A stretch of 49,630 nt of DNA from Silicimonas sp. (GTDB lineage Bacteria > Pseudomonadota > Alphaproteobacteria > Rhodobacterales > Rhodobacteraceae): assembly GCA_022340315.1 (NCBI GenBank), contig JAJDOD010000095.1:1-49630 (forward strand). Reading direction: 5' to 3'. Below, in pieces: positions 12,008 to 21,583 of the stretch. The notes beneath the pieces are model-generated. The model had not been told where the DNA came from, searched no databases, and saw only the letters and a program-made list of their open reading frames with translations. Numbering within the stretch: position 1 is the stretch's first letter; every line of letters begins with the position of its first letter. The position numbers were made by a program, and so were the translations under genes.

Positions 12008-12742
12008 TTACTCTGAAGTCACCAGCGCCAACCCCGGAATGCGGGTTGCAAGGTGCGGTTCTGCCTTTGTCAGGAATGCGAAATTGTTGCGTGCGAGCCG
12101 CGCATGCTCGCGCGCGACACTTTCGGCACGGGTGCCTTCACCGTCACGGATCGCTTCCAAAATCGCCCGATGCTGGCCCTGCGCGCGAATGAGCGAGCGC
12201 ATGAAGTCCGGCACAAGGTCCTGCTCACGCAAGAATGCAGTGGGCGAAGCCAGCGGCAGGCGGTTTACCCGCTCAAGCTCGCGCTGGATGACCGCGCTTC
12301 CCGGCAGTTTCGCCAGCAGATTGTGAAACTTTCCGTTTAGCCGGACATAGGTGGGAAAGTCGATGTTGGCCGGTTCTGCGACAGAACGATCAAGCCCCTC
12401 GAGGAGTGCCTCGCCCTGCGCCAAAAGCTCGGGGTCGGCGCCGCGCTCGGCCGCCAGGCGCGCGGCAGTTCCCTCGATGACGCCGCGAAGTTCGATCGAG
12501 TCGCAGATGTCGTCGATATCGAGACTGGTGACACGGCAACCTCCGCTTTCAGCCCGTTCCAGCAGTCCCTCGGCAACCAGCGTGTCCATCGCCTGCCGCA
12601 ACGGTGTACGGGAGGTGCCAAGCCGCTCGGCCAACGCCACCTCCCGCAAACGCGTGTTCGGATGGAATGCGCCTTCCATAATGAGCGATCGCAAGCCAAT
12701 CGTGGCCTTCTCCGCCTGACTGACGCGCTCGGCTTTGCTCAT
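12008..12742 (-). CDS. GntR-family (FadR/FCD subfamily) transcriptional regulator
   Basis: GAFHPNTRLREVALAERLGTSRTPLRQAMDTLVAEGLLERAESGGCRV wHTH plus FCD domain; ORF trimmed to MSKAERVSQ. Confidence 0.9.
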   Translation of the reverse strand: MSKAERVSQAEKATIGLRSLIMEGAFHPNTRLREVALAERLGTSRTPLRQAMDTLVAEGLLERAESGGCRVTSLDIDDICDSIELRGVIEGTAARLAAERGADPELLAQGEALLEGLDRSVAEPANIDFPTYVRLNGKFHNLLAKLPGSAVIQRELERVNRLPLASPTAFLREQDLVPDFMRSLIRAQGQHRAILEAIRDGEGTRAESVAREHARLARNNFAFLTKAEPHLATRIPGLALVTSE

Positions 12743-12798
12743 TGTCCTCCCCAGGATACACGCATCCGCTTCTACGTACGCGTCGCAGTTAGGACTAC

Positions 12799-12870
12799 AA
12801 TGTATACAATTATTCGTCAATCTAGGCTGTTTTGAACAAAATGACCTTCGAAGTTGTGAAATTGTATACA
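12799..12870. promoter_or_regulatory. Candidate GntR operator pair in divergent promoter
   Basis: TGTATACA palindromes at 12801-12808 (AATGTATACAAT) and 12863-12870 (ATTGTATACAGG), 62 bp apart. Confidence 0.65.
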
Positions 12871-12986
12871 GGATTTGCCAGAGCAATAGAGGAGCGGGTC
12901 TTCTGCCAAGTCGCAGGCTTCGCCTTGCCAGTGATGCGCATCTTCGGCGAAAGTGGCCAGGTGAAAACATTCGGGAGCGGTGCTAC

Positions 12987-14426
12987 ATGAACGCAAGCGC
13001 GGGGCCGGCACGACATTTCATCGGCGGCGAATGGATCGCCGAAGGCGCGCTGGCAGACAGCCTCGACCCGGCCACGCTTTCCCCTGTGGGCCAATACCAT
13101 CCCGGCAGTGCAGAACTTGCTGAGGCTGCCGCGAAACGCGCCCGAAGCGCCTTTTTCGAGTCTCCATGGGCGCAGTCGCCGCGCCTCCGCGCCCAGACGC
13201 TCTACGAGATGGCCGATCGTCTCGAGGCCGCGAAGGACGAGATCGCGGATCTTGTCACCGCCGAGAATGGCAAACTGAGGCGCGAGGCGATGGGCGAGAC
13301 GATGGGCGCGATCTCCGAGACCCGTTACTACGCCGGACTCGCCCGGAACATCCGCGGCACAATGCAGGAAACCGCGCCAGGCAACCTTTCGCTATTTCAC
13401 CGCGAACCAGCAGGCGTCGCTGGCATCATTGTTCCCTGGAACGCCCCGGTAACGCTGCTCATGCGCTCACTTGCCCCGGCGCTCGCAGCAGGCTGCACTA
13501 CGGTCATCAAGCCCGCCCAGCAGACACCGCTTTCGCACGCCCGCATCATTGAGGCGCTCGCTGCCGCGCCATCGCTTCCACCCGGCGTCCTGAACTCGGT
13601 GAACGAGAACGGCATCGAGGTCGGCCGCGCCATGACAGCCTCGCCGGATATCGACGTCATCAGCTTCACCGGGTCCAGCCGCACCGGACAGGCCATCATG
13701 GCAGCCGCCGCGCCGACGCTGAAACGGGTTGGCCTAGAACTTGGCGGCAAGGCCCCGGCGGTGATCTACGACGACGCCGATCTCGACCTCGCCGTGCGAG
13801 AACTGACCCACGGCTCGCTTGCGATGGCGGGCCAGATCTGTGTCGCTGCCGCGCGCTACCTCGTCCACGAGAGCGTCGCGCAGGATTTCGAGAGCCGCAT
13901 CACCGCCGCCTTCCGCGCCGTGAAAACCGGCCCCGGCAACGATCTGACCAGCGAGATGGGCAGTCTCATCGACTTCGACAATCTTACCCGCGTGGAACGC
14001 CTGATTGAACAGGCGGGCGACGAGGGCAAACTGCTCCTGAAGGGCGAGAGGCTGGGGCAGGGGGCCTTCCTGACGCCGACGCTCTTCCGCATCGAAGACC
14101 TCAATTCGCAGCTTGTACAGGAAGAACTCTTCGGTCCGCTGGTGTCCATCGAAAGCTTCACCGACGAAGCCGAGGCTGTCCACAAGGCCAACGCCACCGC
14201 CTACGGCCTCGCCGCTTCCGTCTTCACCTGCGACGGCCCACGCGCCATGCGCACTTCCCGCGCCATCCGGGCGGGAACGGTCTGGATCAACTCACATCTC
14301 CGTCTATTCGCCGAGGGCGAGACCGGCGGCTACGGCAAGTCCGGCCTCGGCCGGCTGCACGGGCCAGAGGGTCTCCACGACTTCCTCGAAACCAAGCACA
14401 TCTACATGGAAAACGGCACGGTATGA
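12987..14426 (+). CDS. NAD(P)-dependent aldehyde dehydrogenase
   Basis: GVAGIIVPWNAPV, LELGGKAPAVIYDDADLD, GQICVAAAR, EELFGPLV motifs; start trimmed to MNASAGPARHFIGGEW. Confidence 0.92.
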   Translation: MNASAGPARHFIGGEWIAEGALADSLDPATLSPVGQYHPGSAELAEAAAKRARSAFFESPWAQSPRLRAQTLYEMADRLEAAKDEIADLVTAENGKLRREAMGETMGAISETRYYAGLARNIRGTMQETAPGNLSLFHREPAGVAGIIVPWNAPVTLLMRSLAPALAAGCTTVIKPAQQTPLSHARIIEALAAAPSLPPGVLNSVNENGIEVGRAMTASPDIDVISFTGSSRTGQAIMAAAAPTLKRVGLELGGKAPAVIYDDADLDLAVRELTHGSLAMAGQICVAAARYLVHESVAQDFESRITAAFRAVKTGPGNDLTSEMGSLIDFDNLTRVERLIEQAGDEGKLLLKGERLGQGAFLTPTLFRIEDLNSQLVQEELFGPLVSIESFTDEAEAVHKANATAYGLAASVFTCDGPRAMRTSRAIRAGTVWINSHLRLFAEGETGGYGKSGLGRLHGPEGLHDFLETKHIYMENGTV

Positions 14427-15997
14427 GCGACCGCTATGATGTCCTCATAAATGGAGGCGGTCCTGTCGGAATCGGCCTCGCGCTTGAACTCGGCCAGCGT
14501 GGCATCCGCACATGCGTTATCGAGAAGTCTACCGAACCCGGCCCGATCCCCAAGGGCCAGAATCTAACCCAGCGCACCTGCGAGCACTTCCGCGCCTGGG
14601 GCTGCGAAGACCGTGTCCGAGCGGCACACGACATACCAAAGGGCGGCGGCATCGGTGGCATGACCACCTACGGCACGCTGCTTTCCGACTACCATTACGA
14701 CTGGCTCAACCGCGCCCATGTGAACGCTTACTACTTCGCAGCCAACGCCCGCCTGCCGCAATACGCCACCGAACGCGCGCTCCGCGCCCGCGCCGCCGAG
14801 CTTGACTGCGTCGACACGCTTTACGGCTGGGAAGGCACCGCCCTTGCGCAGGACGATAGCGGCGTGACGCTGACGATCCGCGACCGCGACACCGGCGAGG
14901 CCCGCGATCTCCGCGCCGCCTACCTCGCCGGGTGCGACGGCAGCCGGTCCTTCACCCGCGAGGCCGCCGGGATCACCGAGACCCGCGCCGAACACAACCG
15001 CCTCATGGCGCTCGTGCTCTTCACCTCGACCGAGCTGCACGAACTTCTGCAACGCTATCCCGGAAAGGCCTTCTACAACGTCCTGCACCCCGACTTCGAA
15101 GGCTACTGGCAGTTCTTCGGCCGCGTCGATCACGGGCGGACATGGTTCTTCCACGCGCCCGTTCCCTTCGGGACCAGGCCGGAGAACTTCGATTTCTCCG
15201 CACTTCTGAACAGCGCCGTCGGCCAGCCCTTTGCTCACCGGATCGACCACATAGGCCTCTGGGACCTCCGAATGTCGTTGGCCGACAGCTACCGGCAAGG
15301 CCGCGTCTTCATCGCCGGGGACGCCGCCCACAGCCACCCGCCCTATGGCGGCTTCGGCGTGAACATCGGCTTCGAGGACGCCCGCAACCTCGGCTGGAAA
15401 CTCGCCGCCACGCTGCAGGGCTGGGGCGGCCCAGAGTTGCTCGACAGCTACGAGGCCGAGCGACGCCCCCTCTTTCGTTCGACCTCCGACGACTTCATCG
15501 AGCGCTACATCACCGACGACCGAGCGTTCCTCGAAACCCACGATCCCGCACAGGACCGCGCCGCCTTCGAGGCCGCCTGGTCCACCCGCAACCTCGACGC
15601 TGACGACGTGCTGGCCTTCGAGCCCAACTACGAAGGCTCGCCCGTGATCGGCGGCGAAGGTACCCCCTCGGCGCGCGGATCGCACAGCTTCAAGGCCCGC
15701 CCCGGCCACCTCTTGCCGCCGCCCGGGCCGGGCAACGACCCGGCCGTGCTCGCCGCCCTCGGCACGGGCTACGCGGTTCTCGGCGACGAGACCCTCCGCG
15801 CCGAGTACCAGGCCGTCGCCCGTACCCTCGGCATCCGCCTCACGACCGCCCCCCTCGAAAGCGCCTGGCGTGACGCCTACCAGACCGACGCGCTCCTCCT
15901 CCGCCCCGACCGTTTCATCGCATGGACGGCAGGGCAGAGCGGCACACCCGATGACGTTCTCCGCTGCGCCGCAGGTTTCCCGAAAGGCACCCCATGA
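14423..15997 (+). CDS. FAD-dependent aromatic hydroxylase (PheA/TfdB/MhpA class)
   Basis: VLINGGGPVGIGLALELGQRGIRTCVIEKS; GRVFIAGDAAHSHPPYGGFGVNIGFEDARNLGWKLAA. Confidence 0.88.
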   Translation: MSDRYDVLINGGGPVGIGLALELGQRGIRTCVIEKSTEPGPIPKGQNLTQRTCEHFRAWGCEDRVRAAHDIPKGGGIGGMTTYGTLLSDYHYDWLNRAHVNAYYFAANARLPQYATERALRARAAELDCVDTLYGWEGTALAQDDSGVTLTIRDRDTGEARDLRAAYLAGCDGSRSFTREAAGITETRAEHNRLMALVLFTSTELHELLQRYPGKAFYNVLHPDFEGYWQFFGRVDHGRTWFFHAPVPFGTRPENFDFSALLNSAVGQPFAHRIDHIGLWDLRMSLADSYRQGRVFIAGDAAHSHPPYGGFGVNIGFEDARNLGWKLAATLQGWGGPELLDSYEAERRPLFRSTSDDFIERYITDDRAFLETHDPAQDRAAFEAAWSTRNLDADDVLAFEPNYEGSPVIGGEGTPSARGSHSFKARPGHLLPPPGPGNDPAVLAALGTGYAVLGDETLRAEYQAVARTLGIRLTTAPLESAWRDAYQTDALLLRPDRFIAWTAGQSGTPDDVLRCAAGFPKGTP

Positions 15998-16767
15998 CAG
16001 ACCAGACCCGCCACGCCCTCGTCACCGGCGCAGCCTCGGGCATCGGCCGCGCCACCTCACTCCGCCTCCGCGCCGACGGCTACCGCGTCACCGCCATCGA
16101 CCGCGCCGACCCGGGCGAGGCCGCCGATGCCTGGTACCCGCTCGACCTCGACGACCCGACCGCCAACCTCTCGCCGATCCCCGGCCCGATCCACGTCCTC
16201 GTCAACGCCGCCGGACTGCCGCCCCGCCCCGGCACCGAGGCGCAGATCCTGCGCGTCAACTTCCTCGCCCTCCGCCGCCTGACCACCGCCTTGCTGCCGC
16301 ACCTTGCGGGCGGAGCCAGCATCGTCAACATGGCCTCCAAGGCGGGTGCGAAATGGCAGGAGAACATCGCTCAGGTCAAACGCCTCCTCGAAATGCCCGA
16401 CACCGACCGCCTAGACGCATTCGTGTCGCGGGAGGGTATCGACCCGGTTCGCGCCTACGACCTTTCTAAGGAAGCGGTTATCGTATGGACCAAGGCGTTG
16501 ACCGGCCAGTTGATCGAACGCGAAATTCGCATGAACTGCGTGAGCCCTGCCGCCGTCGAAACGCCGATCCTGTTGGATTTCATGTCTGCCTTTGGCGAGC
16601 GTGCGGCCCGCGGCGTGAAACTCTCCGGCCGCTCCGGCACGCCCGAAGAAGTCGCCGCAGTCATCGCCTTCCTCGCAAGCCCTGACGCATCCTGGGTCAA
16701 GGGATGCAACATCGAAGCCGATGGAGGCCTGACTGCGCAACTCGACTCCGTGAAATTTCTCGACTGA
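15994..16767 (+). CDS. Short-chain dehydrogenase/reductase
   Basis: ALVTGAASGIGRATSLRL, NAAGLPP, YDLSKEAV, CVSPAAVETPIL, SPDASWVKGCNIEADGGLTA. Confidence 0.88.
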   Translation: MTDQTRHALVTGAASGIGRATSLRLRADGYRVTAIDRADPGEAADAWYPLDLDDPTANLSPIPGPIHVLVNAAGLPPRPGTEAQILRVNFLALRRLTTALLPHLAGGASIVNMASKAGAKWQENIAQVKRLLEMPDTDRLDAFVSREGIDPVRAYDLSKEAVIVWTKALTGQLIEREIRMNCVSPAAVETPILLDFMSAFGERAARGVKLSGRSGTPEEVAAVIAFLASPDASWVKGCNIEADGGLTAQLDSVKFLD

Positions 16768-16831
16768 CAAGCCATGCCTGAGGCCATTATACCCAGCCCC
16801 GACCCGATTCCCGGCCTGACTGACGACGCCC

Positions 16832-17836
16832 ATGCCCGACACGACAATGCCCCTCGACACGCTTCTCGGTCACCTTCACGGGCTGGCCAATGAAGCACTC
16901 CCGCTATGGGATCTCCCCGACGGTGCCACGGCGCGGCTGATCAACGTGTCGGAGAACGCCACCTATCTTGTCGAGGCGCCAGGCGGTCACAAATCCGTCC
17001 TCCGCGTCCATCGTGAGGCCTACCACACCCGCCGCGCAATCGAATGCGAGTTGGCCTGGATCGACGCGCTGGGGCAGGCTGGCGTGGTGACGACCTCCGG
17101 CTATTACCTAGGCCGGGACGGGGAACCCATCCAGTCGGCACGCACGAAGGGATTGCAGGCGCCCCGCTACCTTGTTCTCTTCCGTTTTCTCGACGGCGAC
17201 ACCCCAAGCGAAAGTGGCGATCTGACACCCGGCTTTGAGGAGCTTGGTGCTATCGCCGCCCGGTGCCACGTCCATGCGCTTGGCTGGCAGAGGCCCAAAC
17301 CTTTCGAGCGGCTTGCCTGGGATGTCGACAGCGTTTTCGGCGCCAACCCCACCTGGGGCAACTGGCGCGACGCGCCGAACGTCTCCCCGGGCATCCGCAC
17401 CACACTGGAAGCAGTCGAGCGGACCATCCGCTCCCGTCTTGCCGCCTATGGAAAAGCGCCCGAGCGTTACAACCTTATCCATGCCGATATGCGGCTCGCC
17501 AACCTTCTCATCGACCAGAACGGCACTCGCCTTATCGACTTCGATGATTGCGGCTTCGGCTGGCTGATGTACGACTTCGCCGCCGCCATTAGCTTTATCG
17601 AGGACGACCCCCGCATCCCCGAGTTCAAGGCGGCGTGGCTCCGGGGTTACCGCTCCGAACGTTCTCTGGCGGCCGAGGACGAGGCCGAGATCGACACCCT
17701 CATCATGTTGCGTCGCTTGGCGCTCCTCGCTTGGATCGGCAGCCATATCGAGGCCCCCGAACCGCAGGCGCTCGCCCCTGATTTCGCATTGACAACAGCG
17801 CGTCTCGGCCGCGCGTGGCTCGACCGGCTCTGCTGA
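16832..17836 (+). CDS. APH/choline kinase-type phosphotransferase
   Basis: YNLIHADMRLANLLIDQNGTRLIDFDDCGFGWLMYDFA (HxDxxxxN...IDFDD catalytic motifs). Confidence 0.85.
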   Translation: MPDTTMPLDTLLGHLHGLANEALPLWDLPDGATARLINVSENATYLVEAPGGHKSVLRVHREAYHTRRAIECELAWIDALGQAGVVTTSGYYLGRDGEPIQSARTKGLQAPRYLVLFRFLDGDTPSESGDLTPGFEELGAIAARCHVHALGWQRPKPFERLAWDVDSVFGANPTWGNWRDAPNVSPGIRTTLEAVERTIRSRLAAYGKAPERYNLIHADMRLANLLIDQNGTRLIDFDDCGFGWLMYDFAAAISFIEDDPRIPEFKAAWLRGYRSERSLAAEDEAEIDTLIMLRRLALLAWIGSHIEAPEPQALAPDFALTTARLGRAWLDRLC

Positions 17837-17924
17837 GCCGTTTCTTTACTGGAAAATCCTGCGCGCTTCGGGGAAAACGGGGAACGGCCCGCGCGAACTC
17901 GCGGGCGCGACCGCAAGGGTTTGA

Positions 17925-19088
17925 ATGAAACGTGTCTCCATTCTCGGCGCCACCGGCTCGATCGGCCAAAACACCGTCGATCTGATCGCCCGCGAGCCGG
18001 GTGATTTTCACGTCGTGGCGCTGACGGGCGGTCGAAACACTGCCCGTCTTGCCGATGACGCGATCCGGCTAGGGGCCGAAGTTGCCGTGATCGCCCACGA
18101 AAACGGACTCGATGACCTTCGGACCCGGCTTGCAGGCACCAGCATCGAGGCGGCGGCGGGTCGTGCGGCCCTTCTCGATGCCGCCTCACGGCCGACCGAC
18201 TGGACCATGTCCGCCATCGTCGGCTCGGCGGGGCTGGAACCTGGCCTCCGCGCCTTGGCGAACGGCACCTGCCTGGCGCTCGCCAACAAGGAAAGCCTCG
18301 TCTGCGCCGGTTCGCTGCTCCTGGCCGAGGCTGGGAGACATGACGCCACGATCCTTCCCGTCGACAGCGAGCATTCGGCGATTTTCCAGGCCTTGGCGGG
18401 TGAGGAAATCGCCGCCGTCGAGCGCATCGTCATCACCGCCTCTGGCGGCGCCTTCCGCGACTGGCCGCTTGAAAAGTTGCAGTCGGCGACATTGGCCGAA
18501 GCTTCGGCGCACCCCAACTGGGACATGGGTCAGCGTATCACCATCGACAGCGCCACTCTCTTCAACAAGGCAATGGAGATGATCGAAGCGCGCGAATTTT
18601 TCCGCGTCCGCCCCGAACAGATCGAAGTTGTCATCCATCCCGAAAGCCTTATCCACGCGCTCGTTGGTTTCCGCGATGGCGCGCTGATGGCGCATGTCGG
18701 ACCGCCGGACATGCGCCACGCCATCGGATACGCGCTCAACTGGCCCGAGCGCCGTCACCTGCCGGTCGAGCGGCTCGATCTCGTGAAGACAGGCCAGCTT
18801 ACATTCCGCGAGCCGGACGAGGCCCGGCATCCGGCGCTTCGTCTTGCCCGCGAGGTGATGGAGACCGGAGGTTATTCAGGCGCGGTGTTCAACGCAGCCA
18901 AGGAAGCTGCGCTGGATGGTTTCATAGCGGGACAGATTGGTTTTCTCGACATGGCGGGGGTGGTCGAAACTGTGCTGGAAAGGTTTGCTGCCAGGACTGA
19001 CTGCGGCACGTCAATGACGCTTGAGACCGTGCATGCCATTGATGGCGAGGCTCGACGCGTCGCCTCCGAGGTCATTGCAACTTTTTAG
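17925..19088 (+). CDS. dxr: 1-deoxy-D-xylulose 5-phosphate reductoisomerase
   Basis: ILGATGSIGQNTVDLI, LANKESLVCAG, PVDSEHSAIFQAL, ITASGGAFRDW, HPNWDMGQRITIDSATLFNKAMEMIEA. Confidence 0.93.
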   Translation: MKRVSILGATGSIGQNTVDLIAREPGDFHVVALTGGRNTARLADDAIRLGAEVAVIAHENGLDDLRTRLAGTSIEAAAGRAALLDAASRPTDWTMSAIVGSAGLEPGLRALANGTCLALANKESLVCAGSLLLAEAGRHDATILPVDSEHSAIFQALAGEEIAAVERIVITASGGAFRDWPLEKLQSATLAEASAHPNWDMGQRITIDSATLFNKAMEMIEAREFFRVRPEQIEVVIHPESLIHALVGFRDGALMAHVGPPDMRHAIGYALNWPERRHLPVERLDLVKTGQLTFREPDEARHPALRLAREVMETGGYSGAVFNAAKEAALDGFIAGQIGFLDMAGVVETVLERFAARTDCGTSMTLETVHAIDGEARRVASEVIATF

Positions 19089-19109
19089 CGCAGGCCGCCG
19101 CTCCCTCTG

Positions 19110-20141
19110 TTACGAAAAGTCCAGCTGCACCTTGATCGCCTGTCCACGGTCCGAGGCCAACCGGAACGCGGCATCCGCCTCTGTCATTGGCATCACATGC
19201 GTCACAAGCGGCGACACGTCCAGCCGCTTGCGCTGCATCATCTCGACCGCCAGCCGGAACTCTTGGTGGAACCGGAAAGACCCCTTCAACGAAAGTTCCT
19301 TCGCCGTTATCGTCTGTACAGGCAGCGTCATGTCACCGCCCAGTCCAAGCTGAACAATGGTGCCGCCCGGCCGCATCGCCGGGATTGCGTCGGCCAGGGC
19401 AACGGCCACCCCGCTGCACTCGAAGAGCACATCGAAATGCCCCTTGTCGGACGTGAAACCCGACAGCCCATCGGGGGTCTCAGCCGCGTTCACGACCGTA
19501 TCCCCGCCCATCTCACGCGCCTTCCCAAGCGTGAAGTTCGAGATGTCGGTTGCCACAACCTCGACCGCGCCCGCCTCGCGCGCCACAGCGACTGCCAAAA
19601 GCCCGATCGGTCCGCAGCCGGTGACGAGCACCCGCTTGCCCATCAGCGCGCCCGCCTGGCGCGCCGCGTGCAGGACTACAGACAACGGCTCCGCCATCGC
19701 GGCTTCGGAAACGCTCAGCCCGTCAGCCGGCACGCATTGCGTCGCGTCGGCGACGAGGCTCTCGCGGAAAGCGCCCTGAATATGCGGAAACGGCATCGCC
19801 GAGCCGTAAAACCGCATGTGAAGACAATGGTTGTGCTGCCCGTTCTGGCAAAACCGGCACCGGTTACAGGGCCGCGATGGCGAGACCGCCACGAGTTGAC
19901 CAAGAGCCAGGCCTTCGACGCCCTCACCCAGCGCCGTTACCCTGCCGGCAACCTCGTGTCCAAGGATCATCGGCTCCCTCAACCGAACCGTGCCGAAACC
20001 GCCGTGGTTGTAGTAGTGCAGGTCCGAGCCACAGATGCCGCCCGCCTCCATGCGTAGCTGCACCTCGCCCGGCCCGCATTCCGGTTCGGGATGGTCCTCC
20101 AGGCGCAGGTCGCGCGCGGCGTGAACGGTGATCGTTTTCAT
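19110..20141 (-). CDS. L-idonate 5-dehydrogenase / sorbitol dehydrogenase-like Zn alcohol dehydrogenase
   Basis: GICGSDLHYYNHGGFGTVRLREPMILGHEVAG, CRFCQNGQHNHCLHMRFYGSAMPFPHIQGAFRE. Confidence 0.85.
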   Translation of the reverse strand: MKTITVHAARDLRLEDHPEPECGPGEVQLRMEAGGICGSDLHYYNHGGFGTVRLREPMILGHEVAGRVTALGEGVEGLALGQLVAVSPSRPCNRCRFCQNGQHNHCLHMRFYGSAMPFPHIQGAFRESLVADATQCVPADGLSVSEAAMAEPLSVVLHAARQAGALMGKRVLVTGCGPIGLLAVAVAREAGAVEVVATDISNFTLGKAREMGGDTVVNAAETPDGLSGFTSDKGHFDVLFECSGVAVALADAIPAMRPGGTIVQLGLGGDMTLPVQTITAKELSLKGSFRFHQEFRLAVEMMQRKRLDVSPLVTHVMPMTEADAAFRLASDRGQAIKVQLDFS

Positions 20142-20240
20142 GAGGCTCGCATCCCAGCTTGTCGATGTCGCGAAATTCGCCCCGGCAAGGGCCTTTGCAG
20201 TAATGATGGAGAAGCGTTTCCATCTTGTCGAGTATGCAGA

Positions 20241-21158
20241 TCAGCCCGTCTGCTCGCCAGTTTCCCGAGCCTCAAGAACCAGCTTGCGCAACCAGGTGTT
20301 GCGGCCCGAGTGTTCATAGCGGCGGTGCCAGACGAGGTCGTAATTTAACGTGGGAAGCTTCAAGGGCGGGGCGCAGAAGGACAGGTTTCGATAGATCGAA
20401 TTGGCGAGTTGGCGGGGCATGGTGGCAATGATATTCGTCCCCTTGATCAGATCGCCCAGCATCGAAGTGGTGGGAGATACCAGCGACACTTTCCGTTTAA
20501 TACCCGCCTCCGCTATCGCACGCTCGACGACACTTTTCCCGCCGCTACCGAAACCCACGACAGCGTGGTTCGCTTCGGCATATGCCTCGACCGTTGCGAC
20601 CGGGTCACGGCACTCAGGATCGTAAAATATAACGAAATCGTCCCTGCCATATCGGCAGTGGTCGAGCGTCGCCGGGTACCGATTTCCCGCTACCGTGATT
20701 GCAAGGTCTGCGTCATCGTTACTCAAGAGGGTCGAAACCGCGCTCGACGGCGCCATGCGCTTCAATTCAAAGGTTACACTGGGCTCGACCTCGAGCAACC
20801 TGGCGTGCACCCGCTTCATGTCGGCATGCAGGGCGGGAGTCGGAATCGCGATCACAACCGGCTTGAAATCGAAGGTCGCATCATACTTTTCCGGCGCGAC
20901 CAGACCCTCGATATCGGATAGGATCTTCTGAACACGCGGCAAGATCGCCAGCGCCTTTTCCGTCGGCGTAATTCCGCGCCCGGACTTCACGAAAAGCGGG
21001 TCTCGCAGGGCGGTTCGCATCTTCTCAAGCGTATGGCTGATCGTGGACTGGTTGAGATCGACGATCTCCGCCGTCCTACTGACGGACCCGGTTTCGCACA
21101 CCGATGCGAAAATTCGCAGTGCATGCCCGTCGAGTTTGAAAAGATCGAAACTATCCAT
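20241..21158 (-). CDS. LysR-family transcriptional regulator
   Basis: ALRIFASVCETGSVSRTAEIVDLNQSTISHTLEKMRTALRDPLFVKSGRGITPTEKA HTH. Confidence 0.9.
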   Translation of the reverse strand: MDSFDLFKLDGHALRIFASVCETGSVSRTAEIVDLNQSTISHTLEKMRTALRDPLFVKSGRGITPTEKALAILPRVQKILSDIEGLVAPEKYDATFDFKPVVIAIPTPALHADMKRVHARLLEVEPSVTFELKRMAPSSAVSTLLSNDDADLAITVAGNRYPATLDHCRYGRDDFVIFYDPECRDPVATVEAYAEANHAVVGFGSGGKSVVERAIAEAGIKRKVSLVSPTTSMLGDLIKGTNIIATMPRQLANSIYRNLSFCAPPLKLPTLNYDLVWHRRYEHSGRNTWLRKLVLEARETGEQTG

Positions 21159-21583
21159 GAATCGATGCTGATACATCATTTGATTGGAATGAAACAGTTC
21201 CATATCCTAAACGAATAACGAGAACATCGGAACTGGTGTGGGATGACGCCGGGGCCCGAAATGTAAAAAATATAGCGTAGAGAGGGACTTGTCCGTTCAG
21301 TTGTGGTGATCGTCTAGGCAGCGCGAATTGCTGGGGAAGTGCGCTGAAAAGATGATCGCGCCTTGGCTGGAAAGAGCGGGTTCTTCATCTCTGGGTCGAA
21401 GGTTGACGGCTTCACGAGGCTGCATCCGTCGAGTGCGCGTCGGGAAATTGGGACACCCGATATCTGCATGCCGGAGAACGCCACTCGGTACTGGGACAGC
21501 TCAGCGGGGCAGATGGCAACCACCATCTGCCTCTTTTTCTTTTGCGTCGGACGCCAGCATGTGAACGCTTGCTCTGCGCAGTG

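Noticed and set aside
14564-15709. 381-aa minus-strand ORF
   Set aside because: Shadow of the flavin monooxygenase, which has clear GxGxxG and GDAAH motifs on the plus strand.
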